Part shown: one piece after another, positions 25,478-34,196 of the stretch
Numbering within the stretch: position 1 is the stretch's first letter
How the letters are laid out: every line of letters starts with the position of its first letter
Assembly: GCF_003049525.1 (NCBI RefSeq)
Contig: NZ_PYWL01000002.1
Span: 620,001 to 684,000, forward strand
DNA from: Lysinibacillus fusiformis
Lineage (GTDB): Bacteria; Bacillota; Bacilli; Bacillales_A; Planococcaceae
DNA: 64,000 bases
Reading direction: 5' to 3'
The notes under the pieces: model-generated
The model's database searches: none
What the model was told of the DNA's origin: nothing
The model's input: the letters and a program-made list of their open reading frames with translations, nothing else
Translations under genes and position numbers: made by a program

Positions 25478-26272
25478 TTAAAAGATAGTCGGTACCATAC
25501 CTCCATCCATACGAATCGGAGAGCCTTTAAAGGCGGAAGCATAGGGACTACAAATAAAGGTAGTGATTCTCCCGATTTCAATGGGTTTGATAAACCTTTG
25601 TATTTCCGATTGAGGGAGGTTTGTAGTCATAAATTTGTGCTCTTTCTCGGTAAAGCTCATCTCTTGATTAGTATACATACTATCAATGATTGCATACACA
25701 TTCTCAGAAAGTGTTGGGCCAGGCATAATTGTATTGACGGTAACCTCTGTTCCTTTTGTTAATTGAGATAGGCTTTTCGACAAAGAGAGGAGCATCGTTT
25801 TTGTCATACAATATTGAGGCATTTGCCCAGAAGGCATAATGGCCTCTTCACTCGCGATAAAAATAATGCGGCCGAACTCATTTTCTAGCATTGTAGGTAA
25901 GTAAAATTTACATAAACCATTAGCCGCCAGAACATTCGTACGGAAGTATTTTTCCCATATCTCATCGTCAACTTCTTCATAGGACATCATTTCATAAATA
26001 CCCATATTGTTCACGAGTATATCTATATGGGGATACTTTTCGAATAAAGCTTCTCTTTGCTGGGTATCTGCAAGATCGGCTGTGGCATTTTGAGGAGACG
26101 TAGATGGGTAAGCTGACTTTATTTCATTTACAATGCGTTCTACCTCATTATAATTTCGCCCATTAATGAGTACATGAACACCTTCCTTGGCTAGCTCAAA
26201 AGCAATGGCTTTCCCTATACCTCTCGTTGATCCAGTAACTAAAGCTGTTTTATTGTTCAATCCCATATCCAT
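25478..26272 (-). CDS. SDR-family oxidoreductase
   Basis: The 264-residue protein has TGSTRGIG at residues 14-21, NNMG near residue 89, the catalytic Ser in FIASEEA and the Tyr-x3-Lys motif as YCMTK near residues 153-157. C-terminal RMDGGMVPTIF resembles the usual xxDGG ending. It is a cytosolic NAD(P)-dependent enzyme of unknown substrate. Start ATG follows AAGGAGAAATAGCGT. It lies 30 bases downstream of the AraC-family gene on the same strand and is probably co-transcribed with it. Confidence 0.85.
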   Translation of the reverse strand: MDMGLNNKTALVTGSTRGIGKAIAFELAKEGVHVLINGRNYNEVERIVNEIKSAYPSTSPQNATADLADTQQREALFEKYPHIDILVNNMGIYEMMSYEEVDDEIWEKYFRTNVLAANGLCKFYLPTMLENEFGRIIFIASEEAIMPSGQMPQYCMTKTMLLSLSKSLSQLTKGTEVTVNTIMPGPTLSENVYAIIDSMYTNQEMSFTEKEHKFMTTNLPQSEIQRFIKPIEIGRITTFICSPYASAFKGSPIRMDGGMVPTIF

Positions 26273-26302
26273 ACGCTATTTCTCCTTTATTATTATAGTA
26301 AT

Positions 26303-27316
26303 TTAAACATTTCTTTCTATATGTTTAGTACGCCAATTTGCTGGTGTATCACCTTCCCAAAGGCGGAAGGCGCGGTAGAACGAGTTTTGATCTTCATAGC
26401 CAATTAAGAAGGCAACCTCTTTAATATCAAGAGTGGGGTCTGCTAAATATACCTGTGCCTGCTCATGTCTTACTTTAGTTAACAGATGCTTAAAGCTCGT
26501 ACATTCGTCTGAAAGCCGACGCTGTAAAGTACGGTCGCTCATCCCTAATTCGCTAGCAACCGTCTGAATGTCTGGGCGTCCTCCCATTAAGCTACGTTTC
26601 ATCATCCACTTGACCGTCTCGGTAAGCGAATGGCTTTGTTGGTGCTCGCTCAACGATTGATCTAGAAGCGGAGTCAGCATCTCTAATAGCTCCAAATTAT
26701 ATGAAGAGAAGGGGTGGTCTAAATCCTCTCGATGTAACGTCAACCGGTTCCATTTTGTACCTATCTGGATACAACAACCGAAATAGGCTTCAAGCGTTTG
26801 TATATCACCCATTGAATGTGAAAATTCAACGCATTTTGCTGTCAAGGGACTATCCGTTCCTCGCCGTCCAAGCTCAAGAAGAAATGCCAGTGTGATGCCA
26901 ACAAGCATCGGCGGACCCGACTGCTCCCTATCTGACCATTGCAGCTCGATTGTACAATTCTCTCCCTCTTCAGTAATACGGAGGCTCTCAGGCGGGCACA
27001 ATTGTTTGTAGCGTGCCATTCTCTTGAGAGCATCACGGAAATCACGAGCATGGTAAGCTGCCAAGACTGTTGGTGGGTAATGCTTGCTATCAAAGCTAGT
27101 TGCCAGTTGGATGATTCCTTTAGCCATATCGTCAATGTGATCGGCATATGCCTGCCAAATCGCGTAATATTGTGCTAGCGAAACAGTTGGTTCAGTCATC
27201 AAAGTGATAGGTAATTGTGCTTTTCGGATGACATCGTGGGGGGCTATCCCTAATTGACGGAGCCCCTCCCAAAATCCTAACGGCATTTTAATACGAGTAG
27301 AGGTATGTAACGTCAA
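26303..27316 (-). CDS. AraC-family transcriptional regulator
   Basis: The 337-residue protein has an N-terminal ligand-binding domain of the Arabinose_bd type (residues about 15-200, with LPITLMTEPTVSLAQYYAIW) and a C-terminal double helix-turn-helix (about 235-332: VASELGMSDRTLQRRLSDE and IKEVAFLIGYEDQNSFYRAF). This is the OruR/ArgR-like branch of AraC regulators. TTG start at 27316 follows AAAGGAGCC. The adjacent SDR gene is a likely target. Confidence 0.88.
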   Translation of the reverse strand: MTLHTSTRIKMPLGFWEGLRQLGIAPHDVIRKAQLPITLMTEPTVSLAQYYAIWQAYADHIDDMAKGIIQLATSFDSKHYPPTVLAAYHARDFRDALKRMARYKQLCPPESLRITEEGENCTIELQWSDREQSGPPMLVGITLAFLLELGRRGTDSPLTAKCVEFSHSMGDIQTLEAYFGCCIQIGTKWNRLTLHREDLDHPFSSYNLELLEMLTPLLDQSLSEHQQSHSLTETVKWMMKRSLMGGRPDIQTVASELGMSDRTLQRRLSDECTSFKHLLTKVRHEQAQVYLADPTLDIKEVAFLIGYEDQNSFYRAFRLWEGDTPANWRTKHIERNV

Positions 27317-27330
27317 TGTATTAGGCTCCT

Positions 27331-27528
27331 TTATTCATTTATTGTCTTTAAGAAGGTGCGTTTAAACGGAACAGTATATATAGTATCTTTTTCATCACGC
27401 CATGTAACTAGCAAACACTGACTACCAACTTGCAAATGGCGCCAAATTTTTTTGAATGACAAGGGGGCATTACTTTTCGAAAATAACCGGTACATATATA
27501 GAAGAATCAGAAGGAATTTAATTGTCAT
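27331..27528 (-). CDS. Possible small protein upstream of the AraC gene
   Basis: A 65-codon frame ends exactly at the AraC ribosome site (TAA directly before AGGAG), a packing typical of operons. Its middle (WRHLQVGSQCLLVTWRDEKDT) reads like a folded protein, but the ATG at 27528 has no clear ribosome site. It may be real, a remnant or chance. Confidence 0.3.
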   Translation of the reverse strand: MTIKFLLILLYMYRLFSKSNAPLSFKKIWRHLQVGSQCLLVTWRDEKDTIYTVPFKRTFLKTINE

Positions 27529-27724
27529 CAATTTATTTTGCTACTAGGAACGGATATACATTGTGTACCATAATAATTTCTTTTTTATAAACATCCTTTT
27601 TTTCTTAAAGTGTTTAAGTAAAATCAAAATTTTATTAGATACAGCTTAGCAATATTGGTATAAAGTTGTAAATATAGGAAATTGACATAGATATTATTAA
27701 GGTATTGAAAGGTTGTAGCTTTAA

Positions 27725-29155
27725 ATGAAAAAAAGTTATTTATTATTATTATTTTTAGTTGTACTGATGTATGGATGTTCTAACGGAGTAAAGGAGACAC
27801 CTACTGCTAAAGCTGAGGATGCTGAAAAAATAGTAACAAACGATCAAGAGAGGCAAGTGGTCAATCGTCAATTATACGAAAAACTATCTGAAGCAGTTGA
27901 AACATTAGGTTATACATATGACATGCATACTTTTGCAGAAAATGAGCATGATAGAGGAGTTTTATATGCGGAATTAGTCGATTTTGATAATGATGGTGTT
28001 AACGAGGTTTATACATTCATGAAAGGAATTGACTACCCATTATCCGCCTATCCTCATCGTAATAAAGATAATTACATACAAGAAATTTGGACGGGAAATG
28101 CTAATGGAGAAGATGCGTTGCTATCTTTTTCAAGTGAAATTGATAAATTAGTATGTTCCGCTTGTGACATGAATGTTTCTTTAGTAAAGGGGAAGGATGG
28201 TCGTACCTTCCTTAAAATGTTTTCCTATCAAATGAGTCAAGGTATTGCTAATAACAACATATGGGTTTACGCAAAGGACCCCAAAAAATCAGAGATGGAA
28301 TTAGTAGCGTCCGGTAATTTCGGTCATAATAATGAAGGCGATCTATTTTATACATTAAATGATGAGGAAACAGATCGAATGACGTTCGAAGAAGAGTTTG
28401 CACGATATGATGGAGAAGAACGTCCCATACTGATTAGTAATTTTGCTGAGAAAAATTACGGTTTTGATGCTTCAAGTCCAGCCACTATTGTTGGAAAAAC
28501 CCTTGCAACTCTTTCGCCGAGTGTAAATAATATTGTGGGCAAAGATGAATTACTTGAGAAGGATAAAAAGAAAGAAATTGTTGATGCATTAGATGAATTT
28601 AGTAGTATGAGACGCATTAATCATCATGATCCGCAAATCGTTATGTCTTTAGTGTTAGACGTTGTCCAGAAGTACAATATTGATCATGAGTATTCGGAAA
28701 ATGGCGAAATGGTTTTCGATGGAGCTATCGTTCAAGCGAAATATAAAGAAGCATTCGGTGTTGAACTTGCTATAGATAGTATGAATTTTCCATCGAGAGA
28801 TAGCCAAGACATTGTAACCTATGAGTTAGGTAAGTTTTATATCTATCCAACTGGCTTTTATTTCGATTCCATTCATCGTAATTATCAGGATGTCTATAAA
28901 GTATCAAATGATGTATATTATGTAACATTTCTTGACTCTGAATTTAATAGCTTAGATTATTCCTTAACAAAAGATGTGACGGTCACTTCTGAGGAAATGT
29001 TTAAGAAGGACATTGCAAGTTGGCCAATGGATGCTCGGGTATGGCTAAAGCCAGATATACAAAGATATGCGGTGGTTAAATATGTGGATGGAGAACCAAA
29101 AGTTCAATATATGGGCGTACAAAATTTAACAGATAATCAATTACAAACGTTTTAA
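27725..29155 (+). CDS. Putative lipoprotein of unknown function
   Basis: The 476-residue protein starts with a lipoprotein signal peptide (MKKSYLLLLFLVVLMYGCSN, lipobox LMYGC at about 14-18), so it should be anchored to the outer face of the membrane. Residues about 75-95 contain DFDNDGVNEVYTF, a calcium-loop-like DxDxDG motif seen in VCBS/FG-GAP-type repeats. The C-terminal half is hydrophilic with no recognised domain. The ribosome site is weak (GAAAGG, distant). Monocistronic. Confidence 0.65.
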   Translation: MKKSYLLLLFLVVLMYGCSNGVKETPTAKAEDAEKIVTNDQERQVVNRQLYEKLSEAVETLGYTYDMHTFAENEHDRGVLYAELVDFDNDGVNEVYTFMKGIDYPLSAYPHRNKDNYIQEIWTGNANGEDALLSFSSEIDKLVCSACDMNVSLVKGKDGRTFLKMFSYQMSQGIANNNIWVYAKDPKKSEMELVASGNFGHNNEGDLFYTLNDEETDRMTFEEEFARYDGEERPILISNFAEKNYGFDASSPATIVGKTLATLSPSVNNIVGKDELLEKDKKKEIVDALDEFSSMRRINHHDPQIVMSLVLDVVQKYNIDHEYSENGEMVFDGAIVQAKYKEAFGVELAIDSMNFPSRDSQDIVTYELGKFYIYPTGFYFDSIHRNYQDVYKVSNDVYYVTFLDSEFNSLDYSLTKDVTVTSEEMFKKDIASWPMDARVWLKPDIQRYAVVKYVDGEPKVQYMGVQNLTDNQLQTF

Positions 29156-29246
29156 ATCGAACAAGTTTTGATACAGTTCTTCTTATCATTCCGACAAGTG
29201 AATTATGATACTATAAACTAATAGCATGTATGTTGGAGGGATGATA

Positions 29247-29549
29247 GTGAAAGCAGAAAAACGTTTAAGGTTTTGCGAAAAAGGACATCGTTTTTACAAA
29301 AGCACAGATTGTCCAAGCTGCCCGACCTGCGATAAAGAAAATAAGCCTACGAGTGGTTTCCTTTCAAAACTGAGTTCTCCTGCAAGAAATGCTTTAATTC
29401 ACGAGGGGATTGATACCTTGCATGAACTATCCAAATACACCGAAAAAGATGTATTAAAAATTCATGGAATTGGACCAGCGTCAATCCCTATGATGAGAGC
29501 TTTATTGGAAGAAGAGGGACTATCATTTAAGCGTGAGGGAGAAAACTAA
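29247..29549 (+). CDS. Zinc-ribbon / RNA polymerase alpha-CTD-like helix-hairpin-helix protein
   Basis: GTG at 29247 lies six bases after GGAGGG. The 100-residue product has an N-terminal Cys cluster (FCEKGHRF, then DCPSCPTC) likely to bind zinc, and a C-terminal domain with SSPARNALIHEGIDTLHEL and HGIGPASIPMMRALLEE, which resembles the helix-hairpin-helix of the RNA polymerase alpha C-terminal domain. DNA binding is inferred. The DUF4256 gene starts two bases after its stop codon, so the two form an operon. Confidence 0.72.
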   Translation: MKAEKRLRFCEKGHRFYKSTDCPSCPTCDKENKPTSGFLSKLSSPARNALIHEGIDTLHELSKYTEKDVLKIHGIGPASIPMMRALLEEEGLSFKREGEN

Positions 29550-29550
29550 A

Positions 29551-30111
29551 ATGACAAATAAAGAACTATCAGTTGAACAACGCGAGGAACTATTGCAAAC
29601 ATTGCAAGCTCGATTTGAGAAAAATATGAATCGCCACGAAGGCCTTCAGTGGACAAATATACAGGCTAAGCTGGAAGCGAATGTAGACAAACTGTGGTCG
29701 CTCCATGAAATGGAAGCAACTGGCGGAGAACCAGATGTCGTTCACTATCATCCAAATTCGGATGAATATATGTTTTATGATTGTTCGGCAGAAAGTCCAA
29801 AAGGTCGCAGAAGTGTTTGTTATGACCGAGAGGCATGGGAAGCAAGAAAAAATCATAAACCCGAAACGACCGCAATGGATATGGCAGCAGAAATGGGGAT
29901 TGAGCTTTTAACGGAAGAACAATATCGAGAGTTACAGCAACTAGGTAAATTCGATTTAAAAACGTCAAGCTGGATTCAAACCCCTGAAAAAATCCGTAAA
30001 CTGGGCGGGGCTATCTTCTGTGATCGTCGCTACGACACAATCTTCCTCTATCATAATGGGGCAGATTCTTATTATGCAGCTAGAGGTTTTCGAGGGTCAC
30101 TAAAGGTTTAA
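29551..30111 (+). CDS. DUF4256 family protein
   Basis: The 186-residue soluble protein matches DUF4256: N-terminal helix LLQTLQARFEKNMNRHEG, central LHEMEATGGEPDVVHYH, YMFYDCSAESPKGRRSVCYD and C-terminal FCDRRYDTIFLYHNGADSYY. Function unknown; homologues are widespread and often stand beside regulators. Start ATG at 29551, with GAGGGAG inside the end of the upstream gene. Followed by a strong terminator. Confidence 0.85.
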   Translation: MTNKELSVEQREELLQTLQARFEKNMNRHEGLQWTNIQAKLEANVDKLWSLHEMEATGGEPDVVHYHPNSDEYMFYDCSAESPKGRRSVCYDREAWEARKNHKPETTAMDMAAEMGIELLTEEQYRELQQLGKFDLKTSSWIQTPEKIRKLGGAIFCDRRYDTIFLYHNGADSYYAARGFRGSLKV

Positions 30112-30142
30112 GTGGAAAATAATCATGAAAAAACAATTTTCT

Positions 30143-30179
30143 CTAGGTAATCAATTGACTTGATTACCTGAGTTTTTTT
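30143..30179 (+). terminator. Rho-independent terminator of the DUF4256 operon
   Basis: AGGTAATCA pairs with TGATTACCT, followed by a run of seven T. Confidence 0.88.
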
Positions 30180-30239
30180 AGAAATACACGCAAACATATA
30201 ACGAGCAAATAATTGTTTTTGGATTTTTTTACTTAGTAC

Positions 30240-30268
30240 TAGACAAATGTGATTTTTTATTATACAAT
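30240..30268 (+). promoter_or_regulatory. Predicted promoter of the cold-shock gene
   Basis: TAGACA at 30240-30245, a 17-base spacer and TACAAT at 30263-30268. Transcription would start near 30275, giving an untranslated leader of about 140 bases, a length typical of csp genes. Confidence 0.6.
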
Positions 30269-30301
30269 GATATTAATAAAATCGGTGCTAAAGAAACAAT
30301 G

Positions 30302-30366
30302 AATTCACATATTACAAAGAGTAATCGTGTTTTTTTGATACTTTTTGCAATATGTGAATTTTTTCT
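30302..30366 (+). promoter_or_regulatory. Long stem-loop in the cold-shock mRNA leader
   Basis: AATTCACATATT (30302-30313) pairs perfectly with AATATGTGAATT (30349-30360), followed by a T run. It may act as a temperature-dependent RNA structure or attenuator, as known for csp leaders. Confidence 0.5.
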
Positions 30367-30413
30367 TTAACGATGTAAGATTTTATTTAATACAATTAAT
30401 GGAGGTCATTTAA

Positions 30414-30614
30414 ATGACACAAGGTACAGTAAAATGGTTTAACTCAGAAAAAGGTTTTGGATTCATCGAAGTAGAAGGCGGACAAGACGTTTTCGCACAC
30501 TTCTCAGCTATCCAAGGTGAAGGTTTCAAATCACTTGAAGAAGGCCAAAAAGTAGAATTCACAATCGAAGATGGTCAACGTGGACCACAAGCTGCAAACA
30601 TCGTAAAACTTTAA
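30414..30614 (+). CDS. cspB: Cold-shock protein (CspA/CspB type)
   Basis: The 66-residue single cold-shock domain has RNP1 KGFGFIEV (residues 14-21) and RNP2 VFAHF (about 27-31), begins [12 protein letters not shown] and ends QAANIVKL. It binds single-stranded RNA/DNA and melts mRNA structure in the cold. The start ATG follows GGAGGTCATTTAA. It has a long structured leader and its own terminator. Which csp paralogue it is cannot be told from one copy; the symbol is a family label. Confidence 0.93.
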   Translation: MTQGTVKWFNSEKGFGFIEVEGGQDVFAHFSAIQGEGFKSLEEGQKVEFTIEDGQRGPQAANIVKL

Positions 30615-30652
30615 TATTTGCATGCTTTCAATACCCATTATCGGGTAATAAT

Positions 30653-30693
30653 AAAACCAGGCGCTCATTTATAATGAGTACCTGGTTTTTTTT
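30653..30693 (+). terminator. Rho-independent terminator of the cold-shock gene
   Basis: AAAACCAGG and CTCAT pair with AATGAG and CCTGGTTTT with a small internal bulge, then a T run. Confidence 0.88.
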
Positions 30694-30807
30694 CTATGGA
30701 TTACATAAGAGCCCTTCAATGGCATGGGGTTTTATTACATTTATATTTTTTTTGATTACTTCCACACTATTTATCCCATGATAAAGATAGATGGGGGGTG
30801 TTGGTTC

Positions 30808-31035
30808 ATGGATTATGAATATACAGTGAAGTTCCACTTTAACGAAAATCGCGAAGAAGAATATAAAATTAAAACTAATATTGGACAAGAAACTTTTACA
30901 GAAGAAGTTTTTAATGGGTTCAACGAGAAACCATGGTATACCTTTACGGAAACAGAACATTTTAAATCGATATTAATAAATACGAAAGACGTTTATAAGG
31001 TATCCATCGTGCAACAGACTATACAATTTGATTAA
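30808..31035 (+). CDS. Small hypothetical soluble protein
   Basis: ATG at 30808 is nine bases after GGGGGGTG. The 75-residue acidic product has alternating strands (YEYTVKFHFNEN, FKSILINTKDVYKVSIVQQ), suggesting a small beta-rich fold. No family is recognised. A strong terminator follows. Confidence 0.6.
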   Translation: MDYEYTVKFHFNENREEEYKIKTNIGQETFTEEVFNGFNEKPWYTFTETEHFKSILINTKDVYKVSIVQQTIQFD

Positions 31036-31045
31036 TTTTATGTCG

Positions 31046-31077
31046 AAGGCCACATCCCATGTCGGAGTGGCCTTTTT
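31046..31077 (+). terminator. Rho-independent terminator
   Basis: AAGGCCAC pairs with GTGGCCTT, followed by T residues. It ends the 30808-31035 gene. Confidence 0.85.
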
Positions 31078-31105
31078 CATGGCGTTTAGTTTAGTAGTGG
31101 GGCAG

Positions 31106-31137
31106 AAAAAAATAAAAGAGTCACCGGAAAGTGACTC
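31106..31137 (-). terminator. Rho-independent terminator of the second YjcZ gene
   Basis: GAGTCAC pairs with GTGACTC; on the minus strand the tail is TTTTATTTTTTT. Confidence 0.8.
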
Positions 31138-31234
31138 ATAAAATAGATAGGTGTATGGATTATTGTTATTACCAGTATTGGAGGATTTATTGTTTTCACG
31201 GGACGGATTAATAGGCTGATCCCTATTAAAGATA

Positions 31235-31357
31235 TTAATATGAATTATACAGGAAAGCAGCTCCAACGATTATGAGAAGTATGAATAGAACAACGAGAAG
31301 TGCAAACCCTGTACCATTCCCGTAGCCTCCACCGTTACCACCATAGTATCCAGACAT
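31235..31357 (-). CDS. YjcZ-family sporulation protein, second copy
   Basis: The 40-residue product has a Gly/Tyr-rich start ([15 protein letters not shown]) and the family's hydrophobic helix [18 protein letters not shown]. It is a paralogue of the protein at 21527-21691, with the [10 protein letters not shown] core identical. The start ATG follows GAAAGGAGG. It is expected in the spore or forespore; the exact role is unknown. Confidence 0.88.
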   Translation of the reverse strand: MSGYYGGNGGGYGNGTGFALLVVLFILLIIVGAAFLYNSY

Positions 31358-31653
31358 AATGATAAACCTCCTTTCGATAATTTATAATATGTATGCCTAA
31401 CCAGATGATTAGCGATAAATGTCATAGGACACATCAGAAAAAAATTAAAAGTTTAATTCATGAAGGAGAAATTGCAATGGATCCAAAGGGAAACAGATGA
31501 TTTTTTGAATTATGAAGAGGAAGGGTGTGGGTATTTTTAACGGAGACTAAGTGATTAACATACATTTGTAAGCTGTATGAAAAATCGACGATCAAAAAAT
31601 GCAAGCGCACGAGCACCTGCTTTGGATAGGGACTACATCCATTTGGACCATCA

Positions 31654-31875
31654 TTACATATTCATTTTTCGCCTTTTTTCTTTTCTTGCATAATAGGTTC
31701 TAAGGATGGCATTAAATACAGAAGTGGAAATGATTATATACCACGGAGCCCCAATCTCCCCTGTCGTAATCCGATCATAAATTCCCCAAACCATTACAGT
31801 AGCCAATAAAAACACAGCCGTATATCTTTCTGATTTTGGATAAATTTTATACTTTTTATAGTCATGCTCACTAAT
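31654..31875 (-). CDS. Two-span membrane protein with an apparent ATT start codon
   Basis: A 73-codon frame reads ISEHDYKKYKIYPKSERYTA, then hydrophobic VFLLATVMVWGIY and WYIIISTSVFNAILRTYY, then a basic tail. No ATG, GTG or TTG occurs before codon 22, while AGAGGTGG lies six bases before an ATT at 31873-31875 and an in-frame stop TGA lies ten codons before it. The soluble N-terminus looks conserved rather than random, so initiation at ATT (or the preceding ATC) is the best reading. No family name is recognised. Confidence 0.5.
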   Translation of the reverse strand: MSEHDYKKYKIYPKSERYTAVFLLATVMVWGIYDRITTGEIGAPWYIIISTSVFNAILRTYYARKEKRRKMNM

Positions 31876-32578
31876 GATTAACCACCTCTTTCATTTTTTA
31901 TGGGACTATATTCTATTTGGGGAACCACTAAAATACAAGCTGATGAAGAATGCCAAAAGGAAGCATATGGCTTTTATTTAACCTAATAATGGAATATTAA
32001 GTGATTATAAGTATACTATAGAATGTGCCGTAAATAATCAATGGGGGCGATGAAACGGTGTCTAAACTGGGATACAACGTTTTATCTCCAAGATTCTATA
32101 TGTGCGTAAGGTGGCAGTTACATAATTACGCCAGAAGCCAGACAAGTCAGCATCATTTAAAAGAATTCAAGCCCACCTATTAAAGATATATTTTTCACGA
32201 AATTGAAATGGGGCATAATGAATTTTCGGTACGATCAGGTATGGCGAAAAATTTTTATAGCATGCTTAAATCGGATGTCGGACGTTTGTTATGAACAACT
32301 CAATGTCTGATTTTTCCACTCATACGTGGAATCTGTATCCAAATTTATAGTGAGAAATACATCTAGCTGACGTAGATTGAGCCGTGCTTAGTTTAAACTT
32401 TATTTATCTCTTAAAAAATGAAGATGTTTGATAGGAAAGGTACGGAAACCACCTTTGTCATTATGGTGGAAAAGAGTGGATAGCTGAAATCGAAGGGGCT
32501 GTGAAACGAAAATAACTAGAAGTGGGTCATGGATTTATTCATGTTTTATTATATCTGATTGACATAAGGAGGATTTAA
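31876..32578. other. 700-base stretch without a convincing gene
   Basis: A GTG-started frame at about 32057 has codon-like content but is stopped at about 32182 and continues in the same frame after the stop to 32295 (GHNEFSVRSGMAKNFYSML), so it may be a decayed gene. It ends in a long G-U-rich hairpin with a T tail at about 32266-32316 that looks like a terminator. Confidence 0.4.
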
Positions 32579-32761
32579 ATGAAAAGTTTAGCAGGGACAC
32601 TATCATTATGTTTTTCATTTACGTTATTCATCTATTTGTTTGGCATAAAAATGGAGCATTCCGTCAAATATGATGCAGGACTCTTTTTCCTCCCCATTAT
32701 TTTACTAGGGCTTTCACTCTTTTTCTTTATTTCAGATTACAAAATAAATAGTAAAAGTTAA
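32579..32761 (+). CDS. Small two-span membrane protein
   Basis: The ATG follows AGGAGGATTTAA. The 60-residue product has two hydrophobic helices (about 4-23 and 35-53) separated by a short polar loop KMEHSVKYDAG. No family is recognised. Confidence 0.6.
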   Translation: MKSLAGTLSLCFSFTLFIYLFGIKMEHSVKYDAGLFFLPIILLGLSLFFFISDYKINSKS

Positions 32762-32978
32762 GGGAGGAGGGTCAATGTATTTGCTTAGGGGATGACACTA
32801 TACTATTCAGTAAAGCGTTAATTGGATGAAGACTTCGAAGCTCAAAGCTGAATAAACTTTTTTAGTAAGCATCCTCTTATGATAATTTGGATGCTTGTTA
32901 ATATGTATCTAACTGGAGGGCTAAACAATAGTAAAGGGTAAAGTATGAGCCCTCCGTTAGCACAGTAAATAACTAATT

Positions 32979-33506
32979 CTATTTCTTCAAATCAGAGGCT
33001 AACATGCCGTACACAATGCTATCGGTCCATTCATTTTTATTCCAAAAATCTTGTGTGAAATGGGCTTCTTTTCTCATGCCTATTCGTTCACATAATTTTT
33101 GTGAAGCAATATTCCGTGCATCCAGCTTAGCTTGTAGACGATGTACGTTAAAAACATCAAATAATTGAACTACTAAACTACTTACTGCTTCGGTTGCCAA
33201 ACCTTTCCCAGCCACTTCATTAGAAAAGCTATATCCAATTTCAACAGTGTCTTTCATATCTGTATACCATACAGACAAATCACCAATGACTTTATTCTTA
33301 TAGACAACTGCCAGACTTAACATTGACTCTTGAGAGAGTAAATCATTCGCTAGTTTCTTATTGAATTTTTCCTCCATATTTTCATGAGTCCATTGATTAT
33401 GTAATAGGAACTTACAAGTATCTTCATTATTATAAATAGCAAATACATCCTGTAAATCGGTATTCTTAAAAGGTCTAATCATTAATCTTTCTGTTGTGAA
33501 TTCCAA
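32979..33506 (-). CDS. GNAT-family acetyltransferase (RimJ/RimL-like)
   Basis: The 175-residue protein begins MEFTTERLMIRPFKNTDLQDVF, typical of ribosomal-protein-type acetyltransferases, has VAGKGLATEAV as the acetyl-CoA loop, and LDARNIASQKLCERIGMRKEAHF near the C-terminus. It should N-acetylate a protein N-terminus, antibiotic or polyamine; the substrate is unknown. TTG start at 33506 is nine bases after GGAGG; an ATG at 33527 precedes that site and is rejected. Confidence 0.85.
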   Translation of the reverse strand: MEFTTERLMIRPFKNTDLQDVFAIYNNEDTCKFLLHNQWTHENMEEKFNKKLANDLLSQESMLSLAVVYKNKVIGDLSVWYTDMKDTVEIGYSFSNEVAGKGLATEAVSSLVVQLFDVFNVHRLQAKLDARNIASQKLCERIGMRKEAHFTQDFWNKNEWTDSIVYGMLASDLKK

Positions 33507-33699
33507 GTTAGTTCGCCTCCCTTTCATTCATTCTACAAAATTAACTAAAAACATACAATGTTCAGGTGCTTAATAGAAAACCTTACATACTAGTGAAAAA
33601 ATTGACCCTGTGCCTTGCGATGTTTACTGAAAGTTTGAGGGTGGGCTAATATAATTAAATATGCTCCTCTCGTTACACCAAAATCGAAAAAGCATGTCT

Positions 33700-33729
33700 T
33701 TGTACATTCACACAAAACCTTGCTATAAT
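33700..33729 (+). promoter_or_regulatory. Predicted promoter of the bacilliredoxin operon
   Basis: TTGTAC at 33700-33705, an 18-base spacer and TATAAT at 33724-33729, 35 bases before the start codon. Confidence 0.55.
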
Positions 33730-33764
33730 AAGGTTTGCGAATACATATGAAAGAGGGTAAAAGC

Positions 33765-34196
33765 ATGAACGCTTATGATGAATATATGAAGCAGGTTGTG
33801 AAACCAATGCGTGAGGAGCTAGTGGGAGCTGGGTTTACGGAGCTGACGACGGCTGATGCGGTAAATGAATTTATGGCAGAGACGAAGGGGACTTCGTTAG
33901 TAGTCATTAACTCGGTGTGTGGCTGTGCGGCAGGGCTTGCTCGTCCAGCAGCGCGTGAGGCGATTGCGGCAGTGAAGCCGGATCATCTTGTGACAGTGTT
34001 TGCGGGGCAGGACCCAGAGGCGACTGCAGCGATGCGCGGTTATTTTGATGAAGTACCACCAAGCTCACCTTCCATGGCGATTTTAAAGGATGGAGAATTG
34101 GCTTACTTTATTCCACGTGAACAAATTGAAGGCTTCCCTGTGGAGCAAATTGTTTCCCATTTAACTGGCGTGTTAGAACAAACATGCGAGCAATAA
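33765..34196 (+). CDS. brxA: Bacilliredoxin BrxA/YphP
   Basis: The 143-residue thioredoxin-fold protein has the family's CGC motif in INSVCGCAAGLARPA (about residues 42-56) and the C-terminal SPSMAILKDGELAYFIPREQIEG. Bacilliredoxins remove bacillithiol from S-bacillithiolated proteins after oxidative stress. ATG at 33765 follows AGAGGG. The ypiP-like gene overlaps its last 13 bases, as in the B. subtilis yphP-ypiP order. Confidence 0.9.
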   Translation: MNAYDEYMKQVVKPMREELVGAGFTELTTADAVNEFMAETKGTSLVVINSVCGCAAGLARPAAREAIAAVKPDHLVTVFAGQDPEATAAMRGYFDEVPPSSPSMAILKDGELAYFIPREQIEGFPVEQIVSHLTGVLEQTCEQ

